Shown: positions 52,586 through 62,542, counted from the stretch's first letter. The stretch: 64,000 nucleotides of DNA from Semisulcospira habei (GCA_036245525.1 BTPG01000001.1:178059111-178123110); one strand, 5' to 3'. Numbers and translations are program-made. The notes: generated from the letters alone by a model not told the origin.

Positions 52586-52933
52586 TCACTTAGACACGGC
52601 AGTCCTCGTTGCTGCCTTACATTTCTTCAACACTATATCTGACAGTTTCGTTTCATAGCAGGGCACACCCTGCATGTTGGTATCCGGAAACATTTTTTTG
52701 CACAAGTTGTTGAAATGGTCCGCTACGGATGCAGGTAGATTGTGTTCCGCTACAAAAGTGGTAAACAGCGTTTCAGTCCGGATGACAGATAAGTCTGTTT
52801 CTTTGAAAAAAACGGGAAGAGACTGAGATGGCACAAATTTTTCTGGATCACAATGGCTTTGGCTTTTGTGGCGACTTCCATTGACGTGCCGGGTCACATC
52901 ATTTAATCCTCCATCAGGCATGCCTACCCACAA
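52586..52933 (-). pseudogene. hAT-like transposase N-terminal fragment
   Basis: Reads LNDVTRHVNGSRHKSQSH, the end of a BED-type zinc finger with two His but without its cysteines, then LFTTFVAEHNLPASVADHFN and KKMFPDTNMQG to a stop after about 115 codons. The FxAEHNLPxxVADH motif is common in N-termini of hAT-like transposases. The catalytic RNase H-like domain is missing. Confidence 0.7.
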
Positions 52934-53561
52934 TTTGAAGTTTCAGTATTAGCCATTTGAAATTTCAGTAATACTATTAAAATTTCAGTAATACTATTAC
53001 TATTGTTACCTATTATTTCTGCACTTTTTTTATATTGTGCCTTTTATATTAGCACGAGCGCAAAAATAAAAATGACACACACACACATCACTGACCAGGA
53101 CACATATAGTTTGCACATCTCTGTAATGGGTTAAATAATGGTTGGGTGCCCCCCCCCCACCCCCCTCTCCTCCACTTAATTTTTTAAAATTAGGTCCAAC
53201 CAAGGAAAAGCAGACACCAACAGGTTGGTTTAAATAAAGGGACGTAATCAAGCAAATTGTTCTAGTGTGCTTACTCCCCTTGTTATTGTTTTAATTTGAC
53301 TAACTCCAACATTTACTTTATTTCTAGATTTTAAAAGGCAACTACTATTAATGATAAATTAGGAAATCATATAAATTATTATTTTATGTACCCAATTTAA
53401 ACAAAAATAATGCATTTTTTGTCAGATTAGAATATCTTTTATTGTACAACTTCACCCACAGCTTTAAACTAAAATAAAACTTGGATTATGTTAACAACGA
53501 TATATATGATGCAGGGAAAAATTCATATTATTTGGAAAAAAGAATACGGCATATACAGCCT

Positions 53562-53604
53562 ATCGCTTCTCGGCCTTTTGGCTAAGATCAAAGTGTTCTT
53601 ATCC
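53562..53604 (+). ncRNA. U2 snRNA 5'-end fragment at the head of the LINE (not a gene)
   Basis: 53562-53591 is identical to nucleotides 1-30 of animal U2 snRNA (starts ATCGCTTCTCGG, ends GCTAAGATCAA). After an extra A and GTG, the bases TTCTTATC (53596-53603) could align with U2 nucleotides about 43-50, which would skip the branch-site-pairing GTAGTA region. The fragment starts exactly at U2 nucleotide 1, immediately after the target-site duplication. There is no snRNA promoter, Sm site or 3' box, so it is not a U2 gene. Confidence 0.9.
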
Positions 53605-53848
53605 TTGAGAAGTGAGGGCGTGTCGTCGTGCGACTTGTCGCTTAGAGGCCTCAGGTAGTGAGGAAACTTGGTTACGACGACCACGCTTGGCTAGGCGACT
53701 ACAGCTGCTTTTTCTTGGTGCTCCTCACGACTCTTCGGCAGGCTCCGCGTTTTTACGCTTGGCTTGCATCCCTGTCCACCCGCTCTCCCACTTTCATAGT
53801 GGGTCTTTTGCCCTTACTGGCTCCCTCCCCCACGCACCTGAGCGCAGA

Positions 53849-55156
53849 ATGCCGAGACCGCTTTACTCCCAGATGGCCGGCGGAGGACCCCCACCCCCCT
53901 CCACTTTGTCTTCGTCGAAACCCGGAGGTTTCGTGCCCGCCTCCACCGTTGGTGCCGTGAAACTGTCCTTAGCCGCCTGTGACAGGAAGGACGACCTGAA
54001 GAAGGTGACCGTTCAACTCCACCTCTCCGGCCGCAGCGCACCCCTCACCCGTCGGGAAGCCATTATCGCAGCCATCGTCGCAACGGGCATCCCCAAAGAC
54101 AGCGTCGTGTCCATGTGGAAGGGGGAGGACCACAGGCTTATACACATTTCTTTTAGCGACCCCTGTCACGTGGCCACCTGCCTAGAGGCTAGCCCCCTCA
54201 GTCTGCCGTCCGGTGTGACGGCTCACGTCGAGCACGCAGACAGCGCCGTGGTGGAGGTTCGCGTCCACTGGGTGCCATCATATATCGGCAATAGCTTGTT
54301 CGTCCGCCTCTTCGAATCCATGGGCAAGGTACGGGAGGCGAGAGAGGAGGCGGACGGCCAGGGCCTGGACATGGGTATACGCTACTTTCGGGTCGAGATG
54401 AAACGTGCGCGAATGGCAGACATCCCCACCCTCCTCAACGTCGAGATGGACGATGAAACGCTCAACTTCCTCGTCACGGTCAAGGGCAGGGTCTCCACTT
54501 GCCTTGTCTGCGACCAACTCGGGCACACTCGACGAGAATGCCCTGCCATCCCACGACGCAACAACGGCGGCAGCAACAACGGCGGCAACAACAACGGCGG
54601 CGGCAACACAGGCAACAGTGACGGCAGCAGTAGTGGCCCTAGAGGCAGTGATACTGTTCGCAACGGTGGTAGGTCCGGCAGTGGCCCTCGTAACACTCTC
54701 CAGAGCAGTGGTAGAAGTGATAGCGATGTTACTTCCTCTCTTACGTCACTCGGAAAAGTACGTAGTGCAACGGCCCACACCAGTGTCGCCAGTCAGCAGC
54801 CGGAGCGGCCCACCCAAGAGTCTGACAGGGTAGAGGAGGAAGACAAAGTGACCCAGGTGATTCCCCCTACCCCTGCCACAGAACACGGCGAAAGCAGCCA
54901 AGACAATACCCTTCCGTGCGGACAGTCCAAGTACCAGTCGTCCGGGGCTAGTGTGGTGGAGGCTCGTCACGGACTACTCACACAGCTTGCTGCCACACAG
55001 CCCCGACGCGACACGGCCCGAGTGGTGACCAAGCGCCAGGCAAACGACAGTGACGAGGAACTGTCTAAATGCACCAAGGGGGACAACACTGAAATCCTCG
55101 ACATGTGGGACTCTGATACGGAGCCCCACCCACCGCAGGAGACGATGGTCCAGTAA
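53849..55156 (+). CDS. Tx1-like LINE ORF1, Gag-like with CCHC knuckle
   Basis: The frame is open from 53612, but the Met at 53849 (MPRPLYSQMAGGGPPPPSTL) is the likelier start because the upstream part is the 5' UTR. It contains an RRM-like domain (KKVTVQLHLSGRSAPLTRRE to FLVTVKGRVSTC), one zinc knuckle CLVCDQLGHTRREC (C-x2-C-x4-H-x4-C), an Asn/Gly-rich run, and an acidic Ser-rich tail. Uninterrupted, about 436 codons from that Met. Role in the family: RNA binding in the LINE ribonucleoprotein. Confidence 0.9.
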   Translation: MPRPLYSQMAGGGPPPPSTLSSSKPGGFVPASTVGAVKLSLAACDRKDDLKKVTVQLHLSGRSAPLTRREAIIAAIVATGIPKDSVVSMWKGEDHRLIHISFSDPCHVATCLEASPLSLPSGVTAHVEHADSAVVEVRVHWVPSYIGNSLFVRLFESMGKVREAREEADGQGLDMGIRYFRVEMKRARMADIPTLLNVEMDDETLNFLVTVKGRVSTCLVCDQLGHTRRECPAIPRRNNGGSNNGGNNNGGGNTGNSDGSSSGPRGSDTVRNGGRSGSGPRNTLQSSGRSDSDVTSSLTSLGKVRSATAHTSVASQQPERPTQESDRVEEEDKVTQVIPPTPATEHGESSQDNTLPCGQSKYQSSGASVVEARHGLLTQLAATQPRRDTARVVTKRQANDSDEELSKCTKGDNTEILDMWDSDTEPHPPQETMVQ

Positions 55157-55425
55157 GTACGGCACATCATCGTGGCGCGTATGTCTCTCCTGACTTTGTA
55201 CAATGCCATCATTATACCATATTTCAGTGCTACTGTGCAGGCCCGTGACTTTGAGACTGGTGGCCCAGGGCCAAAAGACTCAAGATTGCGGGCCCCCACA
55301 CACAAGCCGCCTCTGCCTGTTTTGATCCGTACTATGACAACTTTTTGGATTTTTGTACATCTTAATATAAGATGGTCACTGCTGTATGGTTAGGATTTTT
55401 TGCCGTTTTCTTTACTGTACTCGCC

Positions 55426-58400
55426 ATGCCAAAAATAGCGTCCATCAATTGTAACGGCTTGCGAGATGCCCATCGTATAGGACTACTCCAAACGTACATC
55501 AAACAAAACAATATCAGTATTTGTCTTCTACAAGAAACTCATGTCGATAGTTTGAAACGCGGGAAGGAAATAGAACATTTCCTGGACGGTAAAATTTTCT
55601 GGTCCCTCAGCCATACTAGAGGCAAAGGAGTCGGTATTTTTCTTAGTAATAATTTAATTATGATTTGCAATTTTTTCACTTTGATTTTCTTGGACGATAT
55701 GTATATGTAGATATTTTTATTGACAGTTTCCCGGTTAGAATCATGAACGTTTATACCCCTAATAACCCTCTGGAACGCAAAGAATTTTTTGTTGATTTGT
55801 ACCCCTCACTTGTCACCCCTAAACCGCTCATATTTGGTGGAGATTTTAATTGCATTTCCGACTCATCTTTAGATAAAATAGGGGGCAACCCAGAGAGAGG
55901 GACAGACGGTTGGGCGGAATTATCTACCCTTCTCAGGGACCACGAGTTGTTAGACGCTTATCGGATTAAGCATCCCCATACTTGCACTGTCACATGGCGC
56001 AGTTCTAGTGTCGGCTGTCGCCTTGACAGGATTTACCTATCAGCCTCTATTGCTGGGCATCTGACCCACTGCACCCATGATATTTGTTCCTTTTCTGATC
56101 ACGATTTTGTCCTTGTCCACTTGTCGTCACTGTCCCACACGCAAGTTGGAAAAGGTTACTGGAAGTTCAATAATTCCCTTTTGGAAGATATTGACTACGT
56201 TAATAAAATTCAGCAGGTATTGCACTTTGCATCTGGCGCCGTTCCCGACAGCCCAGAGATCCTGCACTGGTGGGACGATTTGAAGCAGGAATTACGGCAG
56301 ATCACCTTTAACCATAGCAAAATAAAAAGTATGACGCTCCAAGCGGAAATAAAAGCCCTAAGTGCACAATATCATATTCTGGAAAGTAAAAAGAAGCTGA
56401 AAGAAATGAAAAATGTGAAAGATAGGATCCGCGAAATTGAAATTAACAAACTCACGGGTTCTCAGGTTCGCTCACGAGCGAAACTAATAGAAAACCAAGA
56501 AAGACCTACGAAATTTTTCTACAGGAAAGAATTGAAACAAGGTAAAAAGAAATTAATTAGCCAGATAGAAACGGAAAATGGCAACATTCTGTCTGAAACA
56601 CAACAGATCAAGGAAGCCTTTCAAAATTTTTACTCTAACCTTTACTCAGCCGAAAATACTGATCCTGTGGCTCAAGACACATTGTTTGAAGGTCTCCCTA
56701 AAGTAACAGGGCTAGAGGCCGACATGATAGGCGATGAGATAACCCAACAAGAAATAGAAAATGCCATTAAAGACATGGAAAACAATAAGTCTCCCGGTCC
56801 AGACGGGTTTTCTAAAGAATTTTATGCAAAGTTTCTCAAGGACCTCAGCCCGATCCTATCAAAAGTCTACGAAGCTGTGCATAAGGTAGGGTACCTCCCC
56901 ACATCACTAAAAACATCCTACATTACTCTGCTTTGTAAAGATGAAAATAATCCACACTTGATGAAAAATTATAGACCCATCTCGCTACTCAATGTAGATT
57001 ACAAGATTTTAACCAAAGTACTTTGTTCACGACTGAAACCTCTCCTTTCCCAGATAATTCACCCTGATCAGACCTCCAGCGTGCCCGGGAGGTCCATTAT
57101 TGATAGCTGTCACTTGGTCCGCGACATAGTTGATCACTGTAATACTAGAGGTATATCCAATATATTATTGTCTGTGGATCAAGAAAAAGCCTTTGACCGT
57201 GTGAGTCACGAATACCTAGTCAGAGTCTTGAAAGCCTTTGGCTTCAGTGAACATTTTATTCGCTGGGTGTCAGCCCTATACACTGACATCAGCAGTTGTG
57301 TCATTGTTAACCAGTGTATCTCCGAGCCCTTTCTTGTTGCTCGATCGGTGAGACAAGGATGCAGCCTCTCGCCTCTTTTGTACGTATTATGCCTCGAACC
57401 TGTTTTGTTGAAAATTAGAAAAGACGCATCCATTGTCGGTGTACAGATACCAGGCAGATCAGACCTTTGTAAAGTCGCCGCCTTTGCGGACGACTGTAAT
57501 TTTTCACTTGCCAATGAATCATCAGTGACACGTGTTTTGTCAGTTTTTAATCTGTATGGAAAGGCCTCGGGTGCCAAACTGAACCGGGGAAAGACCAGGG
57601 GAATGCGTATCGGGAGATGGCGGAGGAGACGAGACGCTTCCCTGGGTATTTCCTGGGTGGAAAGCCTGACCATTTTTGGCATCCCCTTTGGAGATGTCTC
57701 ACTGGACGCAGCCTGGCAACCTGTACTAAATAAAATTTGCAAGCTGTTGAACATGTTTCGTGGCCGCTATCTTTCTGTTTACGGGCGAGCCAAACTTGTA
57801 AATACTTTTATTTTATCAAAACTGTGGTACATGGCCTCGGTATTGCCTCCACCGAGCCATTTTATCAAGCGGGTGGAAAGAGAGATTTTTAGGTTTCTGT
57901 GGTCCAGTATAAATGAACCTATCAAACGGGCCACGATGTACTTACCGCCTGAGGAGGGCGGGGCCGGAGTCATCAGCATCCGCACCAAAATTGACAGTTT
58001 GTTGCTGATGCAGGTGGTGAAGGTTCTGAGGGGGTCAGTTGACAAGTGGACAGCTTTTGGTCACATGTGGCTAGGGCTTCAGCTCAAGAAGATTCCCGGG
58101 TACCAGTTTAGTAACTGCAGGCCGCACAGCCGGGACGACCCCCCTATCTTTTACAAAGCGTGTTGCAAAGCTCTGGCCGCTTTTCTGTCCGTGGCTCCGG
58201 ACTTCAGCGCGAACTCTGGAGCCACGTGCAGGGGAGTGTACAGAGCGATGCTGAACACTGTCACGTCACCCCCTCGCGTCATTGATATTTTCCCCCATAT
58301 AGACTTTAAACAAGCTTTTAAGGGGGCTTCACATAGCTTTTTAGACCCGATCACCATGACTGTATCTTTCAAACTAGCCCATGACATTGTACCTGTGGCC

Positions 58401-58856
58401 CACACACTGTACCTTCGAAACATAACGGGCCACAAAATGTGTTCTTTTTGCCACAAAGATGTTGAAACAGTTGAGCATTTGTTTATTTGTTGTGACCACA
58501 TCAAGCCCTCACGCGGCTACCTGGCCAAGTGGCTGAGGGCAATCACTGACACCTGCCTCACAGCCGACTGCATACGATTCACTGTCTTCGCTCAGTTCCT
58601 ACCCCCCAACGCCCGCAAGGCCGCGACAGCCCTGCTAGCGGAGTACAGACACGCAGTATGGACTTGTCGCAACAAAGCTCGCTTTGACAAAAAGCGTGTT
58701 ACTGTAACAGAGGTAACGGCATTCTTTCTGGCCCGAGTCCGCATTCGGCTGTGGGTGGACAAATCAAGATTGCCCCCAGACACATTCCAGGCAATTTGGT
58801 GCCACTCCAGTTTGTGCTCCGTCAACGATGACGGAAGTTTCTCGGTGAACTTCTGA
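55426..58856 (+). pseudogene. Tx1-like LINE ORF2 (endonuclease-RT), one frameshift
   Basis: The likely start is MPKIASINCNGLRDAHRIGL at 55426. APE motifs: LLQETHVDS, GKGVGIFLSN, RIMNVYTPNN and FGGDFNCISDS, then FSDHDFVLVHL. RT motifs: NNKSPGPDGFSKEFYAKF, NYRPISLLNVDYKILTKVL, SVDQEKAFDRVSHEYL, VRQGCSLSPLLYVLCLE and VAAFADDCNF (catalytic F-A-D-D near 57488). The C-terminal CSFCHKDVETVEHLFICC (C-x2-C-x7-H-x4-C) is the usual L1/Tx1 zinc motif. The only lesion found is a one-base shift in the T6 run near 55670; everything downstream is open for over 1060 codons. Confidence 0.93.
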
Positions 58857-58921
58857 CATGTAGTTAAGAAAAGTGTTAGGTGCGCATGTGCGCACCTCGG
58901 TGTGTGTTAGTGGCGTGAAAG

Positions 58922-58922
<1 letters not shown>

Positions 58923-58954
<32 letters not shown>
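58923..58954 (+). repeat. poly-G tract, 32 nt, in the LINE 3' UTR
   Basis: Uninterrupted G32, 67 bp after the ORF2 stop. Confidence 0.95.
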
Positions 58955-58955
<1 letters not shown>

Positions 58956-59804
58956 ATGGACAGAGGCAAGCGTGCGCCGTGCAGCAAGTAAGCGCGCCTC
59001 GCCTCCAGTCTGGAACCAAGGTTATGGTAAAAAACCTTTCGCCACAGCACCAAGTGGCGTTTATTGTGCTTTAATATGCTCATAATTTTACCATGTAAAT
59101 AAGTTTGTGTTTATAGTTGTGACATGTAAACAAGTTGTTTTACCATGTTTTATGTAGTTGTATATTTACCTCACACTACGCTGTGCCAACCTCTCTACGA
59201 GCACGAGAGAAAACGCATTATGTACATCCAAACTCATGTCCATCATATGTAATCTTAAACTTGTAATTCACGGATGTATTTCGCCATAACACTAGTCATT
59301 TCAACCACTCAGTATTTTAACAAACGCAACCTTTGGACGGCAGCATCGTACGATTTTTATTCTAAATGTAAAGCACCTCTTCTCGATGGATATCAACGTT
59401 TACTCTTAATCACCCAGTATCAGGTCCACAACTGTACATACGGCGAAATCTATACAATTGTTATTTTTATGTTTTGTTATGGTCAATAAACCAATTGAAA
59501 AAGAAAAAAAGAAAAAAATATATACAGCCTGTCGGAAACCTGTCACGGCCAACGAGTTTGTTTGGTGCATTCCAACCAGCTTCACAATGATTGGTTCAAA
59601 GCCTGGAAGCTGTGATCAGTAACTTAGTTGGGTGACCTTGACTCGGCCGGCAGCCTACACTGTAGCCACAGGCGCTCAACGAACCTTTTTTTTTATTATT
59701 TTGCTTTTCCGTAGTATTTTTACTGCTTCCGTAGCTCCGTAGTAACACATCTACTTCCGTAGTAAACTACGGAAATTCCGTAGTGGTTGGCAACTCTGCA
59801 AGGT

Positions 59805-61525
59805 GACCCAGCCTCCAGTCTTCAGGATCACAAAGAACTTGAAGGGGATCGACCGGGACCCGATGTCGCCACTTTTGTCTCTGGCCACCCACACGCCTCA
59901 GCAGATAAGCTGAACGCTGGACTGAGGACCCTGTCACCACTCCACACCCTGGTTCCCATCTGTGGCGTCTGAACTGCATGCCTTAAAGCAGGAGAGACGT
60001 CAGGCTGAGCGACTTTGGCTTAAGTCAGGACTGACAGTGCATAAACAAATTTTCAGTCAGTTGAAGAACAAAGTCACGCGTCTGACAGACCATGCAAAAA
60101 CTGTGTTTTATTGTTCTAAGGTTGCTGCTGCTGGTACATGCAAAGAATTGTTTTGCATTGCCAGCAGCCTTATGGGAAAGTCAGGTCTGTTGTTCTTCTG
60201 AGCATCCATCCACCCCAAGTTCTTCCAAAGCTTTTCTCAGATTACTTTAGTGACAAAAGCATCCTGAACAATATTGATAAATGTGCCGATGCTGGCATGA
60301 AAAACTGTCCATCTGTAGAGACCTCTTTTTCAGGTCTGCCTCCGACATGTTTTGACCTGTAACGGAGAAATTTGTGCATGAAATCATGAGTAAGATGTCG
60401 CCTAAAACATGTGACCTTGACCTTGTCCCCTCTTCTCTTCTACTTGTATGTTGCGGTGAGATTGTGCCAGCTGTCACAGAAATTGTAAACCAGTCTCTTA
60501 ATTAAGAAACAGGTGTTGTCCCAGCATGTTTCAAAACTGCCATTGTAAAACCTCTCTTAAGGAAGCCCACTCTTGACCCAAATGATCTAAAAAATTACAG
60601 ACCTGGCCGATCCTTTTCACATTGTATACCCAGCCTTTATCTAGTGTTATCAAATGTCACTCTGTTTCTCACTATTTTTATGCTGATGACACAGAGCTGT
60701 ATGCCAGTGCCCACCACAAACATGTTAGTCAGATGTTCCAGTCTTTAGAGTCCTGTGTCACAGATGTTCAGAATTGGACCACACAGAACAAAATAATTGC
60801 AAATGAATAGTGACAAAACTGAGGCCTTAAGATTTTCTTGTTCAACCTCCGCTGATCTCCCAGACTCGATCAGGTTGGTCAGAACAGTATCCCCTTTTCT
60901 GAGTCGGCCCGTAATCTTGGTGTTATCTTTGACAATAGGCCGACTATGTGAGAGCATGTCAACAAGGTTTGCCAATGTTCCTTCTTTGAATTGAGAAGAT
61001 CAGTTCAATTCAACACCTTCTCACTACTGAAGCAACTAAAACGCTTGTTACCTCCCTTGTTCTTTCATGCATTGATTTTTGTAATTCCCTTTTGGCTGGT
61101 GTTCCTCAGAATCTTCTTGATAAACTTCAAAGAGTTATGAACTGCTCTGCCTGACTAATTTACAGGGTACCGAAACGTGAGCACATAACATGCTTACTTG
61201 TTGACCTGCACTGGCTGCCTGTATCTCAAAAGAATTGTGTACAAGGTTTCTGTTATTTGTTACAATGCCATTACCGGTTCTGCTCCCCCATATTTGTCTG
61301 ACCTGGTTCATATTTACACGCCTTCAAGATCCCGTTCAGCATCAGACATGCGTATTTTCAGGATTCCTAGGTGAAAGAAGTCTAGCCAGGGCCTTTTCTT
61401 ATTTCGGTCCAGTCACCTGGAATGATCTTCCAGCCCATGTCAGACATGCTCCAACTCTGTCTGCTTTCCAAATCACTGCTCAAAAACTATCTGGTTTTTT
61501 ATGCATATAGTTTGATGCATTTTCA
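59805..61525 (+). pseudogene. L2-like LINE ORF2, RT and C-terminal remnant
   Basis: 59810-59940 repeats the PVFRITKNLKGIDRD and VATFVSGHPHASADKLNAGL segment already present at 52130-52260, a partial internal duplication. It is followed by ELHALKQERRQAERLWLKSG, LTDHAKTVFYCSKVAAAGTC, CKELF, PLLRKPTLDPNDLKNYRP, then a deletion to SVSHYFYADDTELYASA (the Y-A-D-D box) and the C-terminal SPYLSDL/YTPSRSRSASD and FSYFGPVTWNDLPAHVRHAP. Multiple frameshifts. Confidence 0.82.
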
Positions 61526-61805
61526 GTGCGTTAGCAATCTTTGGCAGCAACTGTTCTTGTAACAGTGTGTGTGTATGAGCGAGCTTTTGATTATGTGTCA
61601 CTTTAGTTTTTGTAACATTTATTGTAGCGTTTTCTTTCATGTATTTTTTTGTTCTGTGATTTTTGATCTTGTAAAGCGCTTAGAGCACCATTCATTTGGA
61701 GGTTAAGCACTATACAAATGTACATTATTATAAGCGCTATACAAATGTACATTATTATTATTACCCTTGGGGAATGGAAAAATAAATGTTTGTTGTATTT
61801 ACTAT

Positions 61806-62060
61806 GCTAAATGTCCCGTATGTAACTCTATTCCTTTCATGTATTTTCATTCAAGGGTGAATGGAACCAGTTCAGCTTCAGTAGAAGAAGTACATTATAG
61901 CTAGAAGGGTCCAGAAAGCAAAAAGCAGTCTTGGAAGATGGAATTTTTCGTATTTTAGGTCACGCCTATTCCACAGACTGGCGTGCGCTTAGGTGGTATG
62001 CTGGTGTGCGCTTCTTAGAGGTAAAGTTTTCTTGACTGCGTGTGTGGAAGAGTTAATTAT

Positions 62061-62061
<1 letters not shown>
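61806..62061. other. intron sequence, nothing recognised
   Basis: No exon or named repeat. Confidence 0.6.
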
Positions 62062-62100
<39 letters not shown>

Positions 62101-62124
62101 GGGGGGGGGGGGGGGGGGGGGGGG
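62062..62124 (+). repeat. poly-G tract, 38 + 24 nt
   Basis: Two G runs separated by a single A at 62100, about 250 bp beyond the splice donor of the first ASAP exon in the window. Confidence 0.95.
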
Positions 62125-62373
62125 CAATGTGTACAACACCCAGCTGCATGAAACATAAAACATCAGAGCCCCCACAGTCATGGTGGCTCATGAAGATTTA
62201 TATCTCTTGCTATGCCTATGTTGTGTACACCAATTTTTGGTCCAATTTCATTTGTATTTATTCACGTGCATGTCAGCCAGTGTGCAGTGGTTTCATGTCG
62301 GTCAATGTGCAGTGGTTTCAGACACGAAATCCGTGATCACTGACAGCAACGGAGTAAGTAGCACAAGTCTTAC

Positions 62374-62542
62374 GTCTTGGTGATAGATCAGCATGGTGCC
62401 CTCGCGAATGACACAGCGGCGGCGTTGCCACGTGCGTCGCATGCGGCTCTCACTTTTCTTGAGGAGAAAGCCCTTTTTCTCGTTGCCATGCGCCTTATTG
62501 CCTTGCAGCTGGTGCAGACTGTAGCCGGCCGGTGATGCGTTG
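62374..62542 (-). CDS. Asap: ASAP exon: start of PH domain
   Basis: The exon is 169 bp: one base completing a codon, then 56 codons. The acceptor is the cccacag before 62542 and the donor is gtaaga below 62374. It encodes the linker YSLHQLQGNK and the first PH strands, GFLLKKSESRMRRTWQRRRC, followed by a strand ending LIYHQD. The basic residues in the beta1-beta2 region (KK, RMRR, QRRR) are the kind that contact phosphoinositide headgroups in PH domains. It ends in phase 0 and joins the next exon at 49315. An upstream in-frame Met at 62730 belongs to intron sequence and is not a start. The preceding (BAR-side) exon is not in the window. Confidence 0.93.

Larger units (their letters stand above)
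53562..59519 (+). mobile_element. Tx1/L1-type LINE with a U2 snRNA 5' end (H)
   Basis: A 5958-bp insertion between perfect 11-bp duplications ATATACAGCCT (53551-53561 and 59520-59530), ending in an A-rich tail after AATAAA (59485-59490). Two ORFs: Gag-like ORF1 and APE-RT ORF2. The endonuclease and RT resemble the Tx1 branch of the L1 clade, which is known for target-specific families. The very first bases are those of U2 snRNA. It is inserted in the hAT-like element and is the youngest layer of this nest. Confidence 0.93.
52294..59798 (-). mobile_element. hAT-like DNA transposon, deleted, interrupted by a Tx1-like LINE
   Basis: Terminal inverted repeats CAGAGTTGCCAA (left) and its complement (right), with 6-bp direct duplication CAAGGT (52288-52293 and 59799-59804) in the L2-like LINE. 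Subterminal motifs are repeated: TTTCAGTAGT at the left (52319-52410) and CCGTAGT at the right (59710-59785). Discounting the inner LINE it is about 1.5 kb and keeps only an N-terminal transposase piece, so it is non-autonomous. Six-base duplications are shorter than the usual 8 bp of hAT; the superfamily call rests on the transposase fragment and the CAG start. Confidence 0.75.
50890..61760 (+). mobile_element. L2-like LINE (G), interrupted by a hAT-like transposon
   Basis: The left part (50890-52287) holds ORF2 5' and endonuclease sequence; the right part (59805-61760) holds a linker, RT remnants, the C-terminus and a 3' end with GTAAAGCGCTTAGAGCACC and (ATT)n. The RT core is largely deleted. 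Its 5' end is not defined by a duplication I could find. Confidence 0.75.
616..62542 (-). other. Asap: ASAP-type ArfGAP gene, partial, seven exons in window
   Basis: Span of one minus-strand host gene whose exons are listed separately. Joined, they read 711 bp (237 codons) with no stop, all introns are GT-AG, and the phases agree at all six junctions. The product matches the PH domain and first half of the ArfGAP domain of the ASAP family, whose members stimulate GTP hydrolysis on Arf1/5/6 at membranes, focal adhesions and podosomes, with phosphoinositide binding by the PH domain. Introns from 5' to 3' are about 13.1 kb, 0.75 kb, 36.5 kb, 4.2 kb, 1.9 kb and 4.8 kb. The two largest carry most of the mobile elements. 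BAR exons lie upstream beyond 64000; ankyrin, proline-rich and SH3 exons lie beyond position 1. Assignment to the family is from recognised motifs; which vertebrate paralogue is closest was not determined. Confidence 0.93.

Noticed and set aside
53562..53604. U2 snRNA gene
   Set aside because: Only about 30-40 nt match, with no Sm site, no 3' half and no promoter upstream; it lies inside a retrotransposition target-site duplication.
53612..53848. N-terminal 79 codons of Tx1-like ORF1
   Set aside because: Open in frame but begins within 50 bp of the element's 5' end, is compositionally different and has no domain; more likely 5' UTR.
54382..54780. Minus-strand 132-codon Leu/Pro-rich frame
   Set aside because: Antisense of the Asn/Gly repeat and zinc knuckle of Tx1-like ORF1.
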